Assembly: GCF_039555335.1 (NCBI RefSeq)
Contig: NC_092640.1
Span: 30,634,204-30,698,203, forward strand
Direction: 5' to 3'
Source of the DNA: Amphiura filiformis
Taxonomy: Eukaryota; Echinodermata; Ophiuroidea; Amphilepidida; Amphiuridae
Length of the DNA: 64,000 nt
The notes beneath the pieces were generated by a model. The model saw nothing but the letters and a program-made list of their open reading frames with translations. It did no database searches and was not told the origin of the DNA. Below, piece after piece: positions 12,031-25,389 of the stretch (position 1 is its first letter; every line of letters begins with the position of its first letter). The position numbers and the translations under genes are program-made.

Positions 12031-12529
12031 AAACCATACACATGTACAAATTGTACATGCATGCAATGCAATGTGTATGGTGTTACAAATTGAATTACAA
12101 GAGAAACTGGTTCCGATGGTACATTGTTTAAACATGTTAAATGTAGTTCTGCACAAATCTGAACTATGTGAAGGTATGCCTAAAAGTCATGAAAGTAGTA
12201 CTAGGATTTAATAAAGTGAAACCAAAGTTAAAAAACATTTTGAAGTCATTAAAATCTTTACATGATGGGTATGGACCGCAGGGATGGATTGGGAATAGAA
12301 TTGCATTGCATGACAGAACTAAACATTCATTCATAGCATCATGTAAAAACAATAAAACATGAGATGAGACTAGATTTTGATTTTTCCTGCATTCAATAAA
12401 ACTTTCAACACTTTTCTTTGGCCCACCACCTGAATTTGAATCTACTCACCTACTCCCTGTTTCTGAGGACTAGACCAACATGACCAAGCAGAAAAATACA
12501 TGCTGCTTCCCAAAGCTAGGCCCTGTATT

Positions 12530-12625
12530 TTTTTGTTTTTTTTTTCTGGCCTAGGCTAGGCTAGGCCGCCGAACCCTGTTTTTTTTTGTGGTTTTTTCTG
12601 GCCTAGGCTAGGCCCTTAGGGGCTA
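12530..12625. repeat. Two-copy CTAGGCC-rich tandem duplication
   Basis: The block from ccctgtatttttttg to ctggcctaggctagg is followed by a close second copy (ccctgtttttttttg ... ctggcctaggctaggccc). It lies immediately upstream of the transposase remnant, where the lost catalytic part would be expected. Confidence 0.5.
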
Positions 12626-12650
12626 GGCATCGGAAACATAGTAACTGGAA

Positions 12651-13232
12651 ATGGTGCAAATGTTTTACGGCTTCACAAGTGCTCTATTGTACGTCCATGA
12701 TAGCATTTCGTATGAAAAAGCTATGATCAAAATACAATTGCAGTCTTTAATTGATAGAAATAAACCTCGTAACGTTGAATACAAGATTGACAATCTTGCT
12801 AAAAAATATGGGCACTTTATATTGAGGCTTCCACCGTACACTTGTGAACTCAATCCAATCGAGCTTATTTGGGCTCAAGTAAAAGGTGATGTAGCTGTAA
12901 AAAATTCCACGTTCAAGGTGAAAGATGTCCTGAAACTGATGCAGGAAGCCCTTGCGAATGTCACTCCAGAAAACTGGGCTGCAGCAGAACGGCATGTGAT
13001 AAACATTGAACATGAATATTGGACCCGAGAAGTAAAATGTGATGCCAGACTGAGCGATGAAGCAATGGAGTCCTTCAGGTTTGCACTTGACGATGACGAC
13101 AGCGACGACGATGATGATGAGAGCGACGACGAACTTAGTATTCATCACGAAGAACACCCATATTGTATTTGTGTATGTGAGGAGCTACAGATGACACAGC
13201 TTACTGACATGACCATGATGACTGAAGTATAG
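12651..13232 (+). pseudogene. DDE transposase, C-terminal half (IS630/Tc1/mariner, DDE_3-like)
   Basis: An open frame of 193 codons. Residues 59-73 or so read LPPYTCELNPIELIW, the hallmark around the third catalytic acidic residue of the DDE_3 group (L-P-x-Y-x-x-x-L-N-P-I-E-x-x-W), followed by AQVKG. The preceding residues (RNVEYKIDNLAKKYGH) fit the short helix before that strand. The N-terminal DNA-binding region and the first two catalytic aspartates are absent: upstream sequence is a CTAGGCC-rich duplicated stretch (12530-12625). After about residue 150 comes a strongly acidic tail of Asp with scattered Ser, a region of imperfect GAY repeats that may have expanded. As it stands it cannot form a complete catalytic triad. 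The start ATG at 12651 is simply the first in frame. It lies inside the TA-flanked element and reads toward its right end. Confidence 0.8.
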
Positions 13233-13672
13233 CGTGGTAAGTTTCTAAAGCTTTCGGCATATCCATGCTTTCTTGAGTTCATTCAAGTTCACTATACATG
13301 TTTACAATCAGATCATTGTTGAACACATGTTAAACGTTCATCACGAAACGGCTCACTTTATCCACTGCAGATGAGTCATTTTACCTGTCTTTGAGTTCTC
13401 TGGCAAGAACACTGTGTAGCTTACAGTCACCATCCATTATGTTCTTTACTTGCATGACTTGTTTTTTCACAAAATCAAAGCTGAGAAAGCACTGCTTTTG
13501 CACTATTTCGGAGTCAATATTCGCTGACTTGTTCGGTGTTCAAAATGGCAATTTACCGCTCATCTCACATGCACAGCTGACCGGTCATGTCAAAATAACA
13601 TCACGACGTCATGACGTCATACGCGCTATTGACAAATCAAGAGCCGTGAGGAGTTTGATTGACAGACGACGA

Positions 13673-13710
13673 CAGACGCGGTAAATTGCATTTATCTCTG
13701 TCTTTAATTA
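13673..13710 (-). repeat. Right terminal inverted repeat
   Basis: Reverse complement of 8023-8060 with one mismatch, followed by TA and the resumed host repeat (gccggacagacag). Confidence 0.85.
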
Positions 13711-13712
13711 TA

Positions 13713-13798
13713 GCCGGACAGACAGACAGATAGATAGATAGATACACAGATACACAGATAGACAGATAGACAGATAGAGACCGCTTATTATTTTATTA
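13713..13798. repeat. DR1-bearing repeat, copy 1, right end with GACA/GATA microsatellite
   Basis: After the TA the host repeat resumes with gccggacagacagacaga and a mixed (GACA/GATA/CACAGATA)n run. It ends ccgcttattattttattagt, as copy 2 does at 27284-27302. Copy 2 begins directly after it, so the copies are head to tail. Confidence 0.8.
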
Positions 13799-13886
13799 GT
13801 ACTAGTGCACCTGCGGCTGTGAGAGCCCAGATGCTGTGAGTGCACAGGCATGATAGCGATACTGTTTGACCCCAGATGACCTTTGA
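13799..13886. repeat. DR1-bearing repeat, copy 2, left part
   Basis: actagtgcacctgcggctgt to gatgacctttga matches 7150-7242 closely. Relative to copy 1, about 44 bp after this point are missing and the 12.8-kb tandem array begins. The repeat resumes with cctatcaagtttaagccc at 26721, equivalent to 7290. Confidence 0.8.
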
Positions 13887-15175
13887 AGAAATGAGGAAGG
13901 ACATCAACAAGCGCGTGCATGGACGCCGCCATGTTTTTCGCTGTACGTGCGTTTTCCGCGAATAGGCTTACTTTTATTTCCAATTTAATAAAAGTTCCGA
14001 TTTTGGTAGAAGTTTGAAACCTTTTGATATGAATAAAGAAGAGTTTCAAAATATTGAAAACATTGTTTATTAGTGTTTAAATTACAAAGAAGTTTTTCAA
14101 TTTCATTGTTATTTTTTTAACCATTTTTTTTGTCATTTAAACTGAAGTTTTGGCTTTTAATTTTATAGATTTAAGATATTTAAGTTTCTAGTTTGCTTTA
14201 TTTATACCACTGTCCAGTATTTTAAATTGTTATAACATTCAAAGTTTAATTTATATTAATATTTAATTTCAAATAGCCATTCATTACATAGGGGCCTATG
14301 CTTTTTGGACAAAACGGGTTAAAAGTGACGATGGGGGGGGGGGGGTAGGCCTACTTGATTGACATTTCTTGTCTTTTTAAATATTCTGCAGGTACTGAGA
14401 ATGTTTTAATTTTGAAGTTATGCACTTGCAAAAGATGTTCAAAGAACGTTTACTATTAACATCAATTAATATCTTCATGAAAATAGCAAATCAGCAACCA
14501 TTGTGCATTCATGTGCATCAAAATGACGAAAAATGGCAATTGTCGGCTATCATGCTTGTGCTTGAAATCGGCATCCTGTCTAAAGTATGAAAGAAAATAA
14601 CCCAAAATTTCTTACAATTAATTCAAAATGTAGTGAAAAAGATAACAAAATCATTTTCAAGGCCTAAAACGAAGTTTTAGCCTCTTCAAGGGTTCATACC
14701 ACTAAATCCGCGTGTGAAGCGGTTTCCGGTAAAAGTTTATCACGACTATAGTCCCAACTTTGCATAAAAATGTGCAAAATCGGTACAATATTAACAATTT
14801 TAGTGTTGCAAATCGTGTTTTGCTAGAACTTGTGAATGTGATCTCTACTAATTTGAACAGAAAACGCGAAAATTTGAGTGATGTTTACGATGATGAGCGC
14901 ATGAACACACGAGGTCAAAACGCGGCTAGCAGTCAGACGTAAACACGGGAAAATCGGGTCTTTTTATATAGCGCTATTTTTCTCAAAAAGTAGACCTAAA
15001 ATATGGTGTCATTTTCAGATATGTTATGCAGAATTTTGTTCTGATTAAAATGATATTAAATATATATTTCAAAGTAAGACGTAACTCGACTTATAGCCTA
15101 AAACGTGACCCTGTTTTGCACGTAAAGTCTATGGAAAGCTATTTGGTGGCATGTACCCTTTAAGGAGCAATTCCA
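13887..15175. repeat. Array unit 0 (full, 5' truncated by ~47 bp)
   Basis: Starts at agaaatgaggaaggac. It has the longest G-run of the array (13 G at 14333-14345) and a slightly different AT-rich stretch near 14120-14165. Confidence 0.85.
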
Positions 15176-16510
15176 TGCGTTTTTCGCGCGTCTTTATCTA
15201 TTTAAAATGCACGCGAAGAAATGAGGAAGGACATCAACAAGCGCGTGCATGGACGCCGCCATGTTTTTCGCTGTACGTGCGTTTTCCGCGAATAGGCTTA
15301 CTTTTATTTCCAATTTAATAAAAGTTCCGATTTTGGTAGAAGTTTGAAACCTTTTGATATGAATAAAGAAGAGTTTCAAAATATTGAAAACATTGTTTAT
15401 TAGTGTTTAAATTACAAAGAAGTTTTTCAATTTCATTGTTATTTTTTAACCAATTTTTTTGTCATTTAAACTCAAGTTTTGGCCTTCAATTGTAATAAAA
15501 TTACATAAAAAATTAGATTTAAGATATTTAAGTTTCTAGTTTGCTTTATTTATACCACTGTCCAGTATTTTAAATTGTTATAACATTCAAAGTTTAATTT
15601 ATATTAATATTTAATTTCAAATAGCCATTCATTACATAGGGGCCTATGCTTTTTGGACAAAACGGGTTAAAAGTGACGATGGGGGGGTAGGCCTACTTGA
15701 TTGACATTTCTTGTCTTTTTAAATATTCTGCAGGTACTGAGAATGTTTTAATTTTGAAGTTATGCACTTGCAAAAGATGTTCAAAGAACGTTTACTATTA
15801 ACATCAATTAATATCTTCATGAAAATAGCAAATCAGCAACCATTGTGCATTCATGTGCATCAAAATGACGAAAAATGGCAATTGTCGGCTATCATGCTTG
15901 TGCTTGAAATCGGCATCCTGTCTAAAGTATGAAAGAAAATAACCCAAAATTTCTTACAATTAATTCAAAATGTAGTGAAAAAGATAACAAAATCATTTTC
16001 AAGGCCTAAAAACGAAGTTTTAGCCTCTTCAAGGGTTCATACCACTAAATCCGCGTGTGAAGCGGTTTCCGGTAAAAGTTTATCACGACTATAGTCCCAA
16101 CTTTGCATAAAAAATGTGCAAAATCGGTACAATATTAACAATTTTAGTGTTGCAAATCGTGTTTTGCTAGAACTTGTGAATGTGATCTCTACTAATTTGA
16201 ACAGAAAACGCGAAAATTTGAGTGATGTTTACGATGATGAGCGCATGAACACACGAGGTCAAAACGCGGCTAGCAGTCAGACGTAAACACGGGAAAATCG
16301 GGTCTTTTTATATAGCGCTATTTTTCTCAAAAAGTAGACCTAAAATATGGTGTCATTTTCAGATATGTTATGCAGAATTTTGTTCTGATTAAAATGATAT
16401 TAAATATATATTTCAAAGTAAGACGTAACTCGACTTATAGCCTAAAACGTGACCCCTGTTTTGCACGTAAAGTCTATGGAAAGCTATTTGGTGGCATGTA
16501 CCCTTTAAGG
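15176..16510. repeat. Array unit 1 (full)
   Basis: 1335 bp; G-run of 7; segment 16035-16510 is the part missing from short units. Confidence 0.85.
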
Positions 16511-17378
16511 AGCAATTCCATGCGTTTTTCGCGCGTCTTTATCTATTTAAAATGCACGCGAAGAAATGAGGAAGGACATCAACAAGCGCGTGCATGGACG
16601 CCGCCATGTTTTTCGCTGTACGTGCGTTTTCCGCGAATAGGCTTACTTTTATTTCCAATTTAATAAAAGTTCCGATTTTGGTAGAAGTTTGAAACCTTTT
16701 GATATGAATAAAGAAGAGTTTCAAAATATTGAAAACATTGTTTATTAGTGTTTAAATTACAAAGAAGTTTTTCAATTTCATTGTTATTTTTTAACCAATT
16801 TTTTTTCATTTAAACTCAAGTTTTGGCCTTCAATTGTAATAAAATTACATAAAAAATTAGATTTAAGATATTTAAGTTTCTAGTTTGCTTTATTTATACC
16901 ACTGTCCAGTATTTTAAATTGTTATAACATTCAAAGTTTAATTTATATTAATATTTAATTTCAAATAGCCATTCATTACATAGGGGCCTATGCTTTTTGG
17001 ACAAAACGGGTTAAAAGTGACGATGGGGGGGGTAGGCCTACTTGATTGACATTTCTTGTCTTTTTAAATATTCTGCAGGTACTGAGAATGTTTTAATTTT
17101 GAAGTTATGCACTTGCAAAAGATGTTCAAAGAACGTTTACTATTAACATCAATTAATATCTTCATGAAAATAGCAAATCAGCAACCATTGTGCATTCATG
17201 TGCATCAAAATGACGAAAAATGGCAATTGTCGGCTATCATGCTTGTGCTTGAAATCGGCATCCTGTCTAAAGTATGAAAGAAAATAACCCAAAATTTCTT
17301 ACAATTAATTCAAAATGTAGTGAAAAAGATAACAAAATCATTTTCAAGGCCTAAAACGAAGTTTTAGCCTCTTCAAGG
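16511..17378. repeat. Array unit 2 (short)
   Basis: 868 bp; G-run of 8; ends cttcaagg directly before the next agcaattcc. Confidence 0.85.
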
Positions 17379-18783
17379 AGCAATTCCATGCGTTTTTTCG
17401 CGCGTCTTTATCTATTTAAAATGCACGCGAAGAAAACCCAGGAAGGACATCATCAAGCGCGTGCATGGACGCCGCCATGTTTTTCGCGTAGTGTACGTTT
17501 TCCGCGAATAGGCTTACTTTTATTTCCAATTTAATAAAAGTTCCGATTTTGGTAGAAGTTTGAAACCTTTTGATATGAATAAAGAAATGAGTTTCAAAAT
17601 ATTGAAAACATTGTTTATTAGTTACTTTAAATTACAAAAAGTTTTTTGGTAATTTCATTGTTATTTTTATTGAACCAATTTTTATTAGTCATTTAAACTC
17701 AAGTTTTGGCCTTCAATTGTAATTTTTTAACCATTTTTTTGTCATTTAAACTCAAGTTTTGGCCTTCAATTGTATTACATAAAAAATTAGATTTAAGATA
17801 TTTAAGTTTCTAGTTTGCTTTATTTATACCACTGTCCAGTATTTTAAATTGTTATAACATTCAAAGTTTAATTTATATTAATATTTAATTTCAAATAGCC
17901 ATTCATTACATAGGGGCCTATGCTTTTTGGACAAAACGGGTTAAAAGTGACGATGGGGGGTAGGCCTACTTGATTGACATTTCTTGTCTTTTTAAATATT
18001 CTGCAGGTACTGAGAATGTTTTAATTTTGAAGTTATGCACTTGCAAAAGATGTTCAAAGAACGTTTACTATTAACATCAATTAATATCTTCATGAAAATA
18101 GCAAATCAGCAACCATTGTGCATTCATGTGCATCAAAATGACGAAAAATGGCAATTGTCGGCTATCATGCTTGTGCTTGAAATCGGCATCCTGTCTAAAG
18201 TATGAAAGAAAATAACCCAAAATTTCTTACAATTAATTCAAAATGTAGTGAAAAAGATAACAAAATCATTTTCAAGGCCTAAAAACGAAGTTTTAGCCTC
18301 TTCAAGGGTTCATACCACTAAATCCGCGTGTGAAGCGGTTTCCGGTAAAAGTTTATCACGACTATAGTCCCAACTTTGCATAAAAAATGTGCAAAATCGG
18401 TACAATATTAACAATTTTAGTGTTGCAAATCGTGTTTTGCTAGAACTTGTGAATGTGATCTCTACTAATTTGAACAGAAAACGCGAAAATTTGAGTGATG
18501 TTTACGATGATGAGCGCATGAACACACGAGGTCAAAACGCGGCTAGCAGTCAGACGTAAACACGGGAAAATCGGGTCTTTTTATATAGCGCTATTTTTCT
18601 CAAAAAGTAGACCTAAAATATGGTGTCATTTTCAGATATGTTATGCAGAATTTTGTTCTGATTAAAATGATATTAAATATATATTTCAAAGTAAGACGTA
18701 ACTCGACTTATAGCCTAAAACGTGACTCCTGTTTTGCACGTAAAGTCTATGGAAAGCTATTTGGTGGCATGTACCCTTTAAGG
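17379..18783. repeat. Array unit 3 (full, most divergent)
   Basis: 1405 bp. It carries several private changes in the first 350 bp and an internal ~50-bp duplication (gtcatttaaactcaagtttt ... ccttcaattgta occurs twice, 17690-17775). G-run of 6. Confidence 0.85.
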
Positions 18784-20123
18784 AGCAATTCCATGCGTTT
18801 TTCGCGCGTCTTTATCTATTTAAAATGCACGCGAAGAAATGAGGAAGGACATCAACAAGCGCGTGCATGGACGCCGCCATGTTTTTCGCTGTACGTGCGT
18901 TTTCCGCGAATAGGCTTACTTTTATTTCCAATTTAATAAAAGTTCCGATTTTGGTAGAAGTTTGAAACCTTTTGATATGAATAAAGAAGAGTTTCAAAAT
19001 ATTGAAAACATTGTTTATTAGTGTTTAAATTACAAAGAAGTTTTTCAATTTCATTGTTATTTTTAACCAATTTTTTGTCATTTAAACTCAAGTTTTGGCC
19101 TTCAATTGTAATAAAATTACATAAAAATTAGATTTAAGATATTTAAGTTTCTAGTTTGCTTTATTTATACCACTGTCCAGTATTTTAAATTGTTATAACA
19201 TTCAAAGTTTAATTTATATTAATATTTAATTTCAAATAGCCATTCATTACATAGGGGCCTATGCTTTTGGACAAAACGGGTTAAAAGTGACGATGGGGGG
19301 GGTAGGCCTACTTGATTGACATTTCTTGTCTTTTTAAATATTCTGCAGGTACTGAGAATGTTTTAATTTTGAAGTTATGCACTTGCAAAAGATGTTCAAA
19401 GAACGTTTACTATTAACATCAATTAATATCTTCATGAAAATAGCAAATCAGCAACCATTGTGCATTCATGTGCATCAAAATGACGAAAATGGCAATTGTC
19501 GGCTATCATGCTTGTGCTTGAAATCGGCATCCTGTCTAAAGTATGAAAGAAAATAACCCAAAATTTCTTACAATTAATTCAAAATGTAGTGAAAAAGATA
19601 ACAAAATCATTTTCAAGGCCTAAAAACGAAGTTTTAGCCTCTTCAAGGGTTCATACCACTAAATCCGCGTGTGAAGCGGTTTCCGGTAAAAGTTTATCAC
19701 GACTATAGTCCCAACTTTGCATAAAAATGTGCAAAATCGGTACAATATTAACAATTTTAGTGTTGCAAATCGTGTTTTGCTAGAACTTGTGAATGTGATC
19801 TCTACTAATTTGAACAGAAAACGCGAAAATTTGAGTGATGTTTACGATGATGAGCGCATGAACACACGAGGTCAAAACGCGGCTAGCAGTCAGACGTAAA
19901 CACGGGAAAATCGGGTCTTTTTATATAGCGCTATTTTTCTCAAAAAGTAGACCTAAAATATGGTGTCATTTTCAGATATGTTATGCAGAATTTTGTTCTG
20001 ATTAAAATGATATTAAATATATATTTCAAAGTAAGACGTAACTCGACTTATAGCCTAAAACGTGACCCCTGTTTTGCACGTAAAGTCTATGGAAAGCTAT
20101 TTGGTGGCATGTACCCTTTAAGG
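18784..20123. repeat. Array unit 4 (full)
   Basis: 1340 bp; G-run of 8. Confidence 0.85.
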
Positions 20124-20988
20124 AGCAATTCCATGCGTTTTTCGCGCGTCTTTATCTATTTAAAATGCACGCGAAGAAATGAGGAAGGACATCAACAAGC
20201 GCGTGCATGGACGCCGCCATGTTTTTCGCTGTACGTGCGTTTTCCGCGAATAGGCTTACTTTTATTTCCAATTTAATAAAAGTTCCGATTTTGGTAGAAG
20301 TTTGAAACCTTTTGATATGAATAAAGAAGAGTTTCAAAATATTGAAAACATTGTTTATTAGTGTTTAAATTACAAAGAAGTTTTTCAATTTCATTGTTAT
20401 TTTTTAACCAATTTTTTTGTCATTTAAACTCAAGTTTTGTCCTTCAATTATAATAAAATTACATAAAAATTAGATTTAAGATATTTAAGTTTCTAGTTTG
20501 CTTTATTTATACCACTGTCCAGTATTTTAAATTGTTATAACATTCAAAGTTTAATTTATATTAATATTTAATTTCAAATAGCCATTCATTACATAGGGGC
20601 CTATGCTTTTTGGACAAAACGGGTTAAAAGTGACGATGGGGTAGGCCTACTTGATTGACATTTCTTGTCTTTTTAAATATTCTGCAGGTACTGAGAATGT
20701 TTTAATTTTGAAGTTATGCACTTGCAAAAGATGTTCAAAGAACGTTTACTATTAACATCAATTAATATCTTCATGAAAATAGCAAATCAGCAACCATTGT
20801 GCATTCATGTGCATCAAAATGACGAAAAATGGCAATTGTCGGCTATCATGCTTGTGCTTGAAATCGGCATCCTGTCTAAAGTATGAAAGAAAATAACCCA
20901 AAATTTCTTACAATTAATTCAAAATGTAGTGAAAAAGATAACAAAATCATTTTCAAGGCCTAAAAACGAAGTTTTAGCCTCTTCAAGG
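20124..20988. repeat. Array unit 5 (short)
   Basis: 865 bp; shortest G-run, 4. Confidence 0.85.
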
Positions 20989-22324
20989 AGCAATTCCATG
21001 CGTTTTTCGCGCGTCTTTATCTATTTAAAATGCACGCGAAGAAATGAGGAAGGACATCAACAAGCGCGTGCATGGACGCCGCCATGTTTTTCGCTGTACG
21101 TGCGTTTTCCGCGAATAGGCTTACTTTTATTTCCAATTTAATAAAAGTTCCGATTTTGGTAGAAGTTTGAAACCTTTTGATATGAATAAAGAAGAGTTTC
21201 AAAATATTGAAAACATTGTTTATTAGTGTTTAAATTACAAAGAAGTTTTTCAATTTCATTGTTATTTTTAACCAATTTTTTGTCATTTAAACTCAAGTTT
21301 TGGCCTTCAATTGTAATAAAATTACATAAAAAATTAGATTTAAGATATTTAAGTTTCTAGTTTGCTTTATTTATACCACTGTCCAGTATTTTAAATTGTT
21401 ATAACATTCAAAGTTTAATTTATATTAATATTTAATTTCAAATAGCCATTCATTACATATGCTTTTTGGACAAAACGGGTTAAAAGTGACGATGGGGGGG
21501 GTAGGCCTACTTGATTGACATTTCTTGTCTTTTTAAATATTCTGCAGGTACTGAGAATGTTTTAATTTTGAAGTTATGCACTTGCAAAAGATGTTCAAAG
21601 AACGTTTACTATTAACATCAATTAATATCTTCATGAAAATAGCAAATCAGCAACCATTGTGCATTCATGTGCATCAAAATGACGAAAAATTGGCAATTGT
21701 CGGCTATCATGCTTGTGCTTGAAATCGGCATCCTGTCTAAAGTATGAAAGAAAATAACCCAAAATTTCTTACAATTAATTCAAAATGTAGTGAAAAAGAT
21801 AACAAAATCATTTTCAAGGCCTAAAACGAAGTTTTAGCCTCTTCAAGGGTTCATACCACTAAATCCGCGTGTGAAGCGGTTTCCGGTAAAAGTTTATCAC
21901 GACTATAGTCCCAAATTTAAATAAAAAATGTGCAAAATCGGTACAATATTAACAATTTTAGTGTTGCAAATCGTGTTTTGCTAGAACTTGTGAATGTGAT
22001 CTCTACTAATTTGAACAGAAAACGCGAAAATTTGAGTGATGTTTACGATGATGAGCGCATGAACACACGAGGTCAAAACGCGGCTAGCAGTCAGACGTAA
22101 ACACGGGAAAATCGGGTCCTTTTATATAGCGCTATTTTTCTCAAAAAAGTAGACCTAAAATATGGTGTCATTTTCAGATATGTTATGCAGAATTTTGTTC
22201 TGATTAAAATGATATTAAATATATATTTCAAAGTAAGACGTAACTCGACTTATAGCCTAAAACGTGACCCTGTTTTGCACGTAAAGTCTATGGAAAGCTA
22301 TTTGGTGGCATGTACCCTTTAAGG
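20989..22324. repeat. Array unit 6 (full)
   Basis: 1336 bp; G-run of 8. First unit that lacks AGGGGCCT in the cattacat(aggggcct)atgc stretch. Has a private change cccaaatttaaata near 21912. Confidence 0.85.
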
Positions 22325-23190
22325 AGCAATTCCATGCGTTTTTTTTTTTTCTTTATCTATTTAAAATGCACGCGAAGAAATGAGGAAGGACATCAACAAG
22401 CGCGTGCATGGACGCCGCCATGTTTTTTCGCTGTACGTGCGTTTTCCGCGAATAGGCTTACTTTTATTTCCAATTTAATAAAAGTTCCGATTTTGGTAGA
22501 AGTTTGAAACCTTTTGATATGAATAAAGAAGAGTTTCAAAATATTGAAAACATTGTTTATTAGTGTTTAAATTACAAAGAAGTTTTTCAATTTCATTGTT
22601 ATTTTTAACCAATTTTTTGTCATTTAAACTCAAGTTTTGGCCTTCAATTGTAATAAAATTACATAAAAATTAGATTTAAGATATTTAAGTTTCTAGTTTG
22701 CTTTATTTATACCACTGTCCAGTATTTTAAATTGTTATAACATTCAAAGTTTAATTTATATTAATATTTAATTTCAAATAGCCATTCATTACTTTGGCTT
22801 TTTGGACAAAAGGGGTTAAAAGTGAGGCTGTAGGGGGGGTGGGTAGGCCTACTTGATTGACATTTCTTGTCTTTTTAAATATTCTGCAGGTACTGAGAAT
22901 GTTTTAATTTTGAAGTTATGCACTTGCAAAAGATGTTCAAAGAACGTTTACTATTAACATCAATTAATATCTTCATGAAAATAGCAAATCAGCAACCATT
23001 GTGCATTCATGTGCATCAAAATGACGAAAAATGGCAATTGTCGGCTATCATGCTTGTGCTTGAAATCGGCATCCTGTCTAAAGTATGAAAGAAAATAACC
23101 CAAAATTTCTTACAATTAATTCAAAATGTAGTGAAAAAGATAACAAAATCATTTTCAAGGCCTAAAAACGAAGTTTTAGCCTCTTCAAGG
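22325..23190. repeat. Array unit 7 (short)
   Basis: 866 bp. The usual tttttcgcgcgtc is replaced by a T-run (22340-22351), and the region 22790-22845 is rewritten (tactttggctttttgg ... ggctgtagggggggtggg). Confidence 0.85.
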
Positions 23191-24527
23191 AGCAATTCCA
23201 TGCGTTTTTCGCGCGTCTTTATCTATTTAAAATGCACGCGAAGAAATGAGGAAGGACATCAACAAGCGCGTGCATGGACGCCGCCATGTTTTTCGCTGTA
23301 CGTGCGTTTTCCGCGAATAGGCTTACTTTTATTTCCAATTTAATAAAAGTTCCGATTTTGGTAGAAGTTTGAAACCTTTTGATATGAATAAAGAAGAGTT
23401 TCAAAATATTGAAAACATTGTTTATTAGTGTTTAAATTACAAAGAAGTTTTTCAATTTCATTGTTATTTTTTAACCAATTTTTTTTTCTTTTAAACTCAA
23501 GTTTTGGCCTTCAATTGTAATAAAATTACATAAAAAATTAGATTTAAGATATTTAAGTTTCTAGTTTGCTTTATTTATACCACTGTCCAGTATTTTAAAT
23601 TGTTATAACATTCAAAGTTTAATTTATATTAATATTTAATTTCAAATAGCCATTCATTACATATGCTTTTTGGACAAAACGGGTTAAAAGTGACGATGGG
23701 GGGGGTAGGCCTACTTGATTGACATTTCTTGTCTTTTTAAATATTCTGCAGGTACTGAGAATGTTTTAATTTTGAAGTTATGCACTTGCAAAAGATGTTC
23801 AAAGAACGTTTACTATTAACATCAATTAATATCTTCATGAAAATAGCAAATCAGCAACCATTGTGCATTCATGTGCATCAAAATGACGAAAAATGGCAAT
23901 TGTCGGCTATCATGCTTGTGCTTGAAATCGGCATCCTGTCTAAAGTATGAAAGAAAATAACCCAAAATTTCTTACAATTAATTCAAAATGTAGTGAAAAA
24001 GATAACAAAATCATTTTCAAGGCCTAAAAACGAAGTTTTAGCCTCTTCAAGGGTTCATACCACTAAATCCGCGTGTGAAGCGGTTTCCGGGAACAGTTGA
24101 TAACGACTATAGTCCCAACTTTGCATAAAAATGTGCAAAATCGGTACAATATTAACAATTTTAGTGTTGCAAATCGTGTTTTGCTAGAACTTGTGAATGT
24201 GATCTCTACTAATTTGAACAGAAAACGCGAAAATTTGAGTGATGTTTACGATGATGAGCGCATGAACACACGAGGTCAAAACGCGGCTAGCAGTCAGACG
24301 TAAACACGGGAAAATCGGGTCTTTTTATATAGCGCTATTTTTCTCAAAAAGTAGACCTAAAATATGGTGTCATTTTCAGATATGTTATGCAGAATTTTGT
24401 TCTGATTAAAATGATATTAAATATATATTTCAAAGTAAGACGTAACTCGACTTATAGCCTAAAACGTGACCCCTGTTTTGCACGTAAAGTCTATGGAAAG
24501 CTATTTGGTGGCATGTACCCTTTAAGG
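23191..24527. repeat. Array unit 8 (full)
   Basis: 1337 bp; lacks the 8-bp AGGGGCCT; G-run of 8; private change ccgggaacagttgataac near 24088. Confidence 0.85.
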
Positions 24528-25389
24528 AGCAATTCCATGCGTTTTTCGCGCGTCTTTATCTATTTAAAATGCACGCGAAGAAATGAGGAAGGACATCAAC
24601 AAGCGCGTGCATGGACGCCGCCATGTTTTTCGCTGTACGTGCGTTTTCCGCGAATAGGCTTACTTTTATTTCCAATTTAATAAAAGTTCCGATTTTGGTA
24701 GAAGTTTGAAACCTTTTGATATGAATAAAGAAGAGTTTCAAAATATTGAAAACATTGTTTATTAGTGTTTAAATTACAAAGAAGTTTTTCAATTTCATTG
24801 TTATTTTTAACCAATTTTTTGTCATTTAAACTCAAGTTTTGGCCTTCAATTGTAATAAAATTACATAAAAAATTAGATTTAAGATATTTAAGTTTCTAGT
24901 TTGCTTTATTTATACCACTGTCCAGTATTTTAAATTGTTATAACATTCAAAGTTTAATTTATATTAATATTTAATTTCAAATAGCCATTCATTACATATG
25001 CTTTTTGGACAAAACGGGTTAAAAGTGACGATGGGGGGGGGGTAGGCCTACTTGATTGACATTTCTTGTCTTTTTAAATATTCTGCAGGTACTGAGAATG
25101 TTTTAATTTTGAAGTTATGCACTTGCAAAAGATGTTCAAAGAACGTTTACTATTAACATCAATTAATATCTTCATGAAAATAGCAAATCAGCAACCATTG
25201 TGCATTCATGTGCATCAAAATGACGAAAAATGGCAATTGTCGGCTATCATGCTTGTGCTTGAAATCGGCATCCTGTCTAAAGTATGAAAGAAAATAACCC
25301 AAAATTTCTTACAATTAATTCAAAATGTAGTGAAAAAGATAACAAAATCATTTTCAAGGCCTAAAAACGAAGTTTTAGCCTCTTCAAGG
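24528..25389. repeat. Array unit 9 (short)
   Basis: 862 bp; lacks the 8-bp AGGGGCCT; G-run of 10. Confidence 0.85.

Larger units (their letters stand above)
8023..13710 (+). mobile_element. IS630/Tc1/mariner-type DNA transposon, decayed, nested
   Basis: Left end 8023-8060 and right end 13673-13710 are 38-bp inverted repeats with one mismatch (start TAATTAAAGACAGAGATAAA). Both are flanked by TA (8021-8022, 13711-13712), the target-site duplication expected of this superfamily. The uninterrupted target survives at 27216-27232 in the next repeat copy (gaaacgcatagccggac), which proves the insertion point. The only transposase trace is the C-terminal half at 12651-13232. Several palindromic MITEs (9031-12030) have inserted later and inflate the length. 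It is probably non-autonomous now. Confidence 0.85.

Noticed and set aside
13866-13886. Helitron-type termini around the DR1 repeat or array
   Set aside because: No 5' TC with 3' CTRR and adjacent hairpin could be placed at the repeat or array edges.
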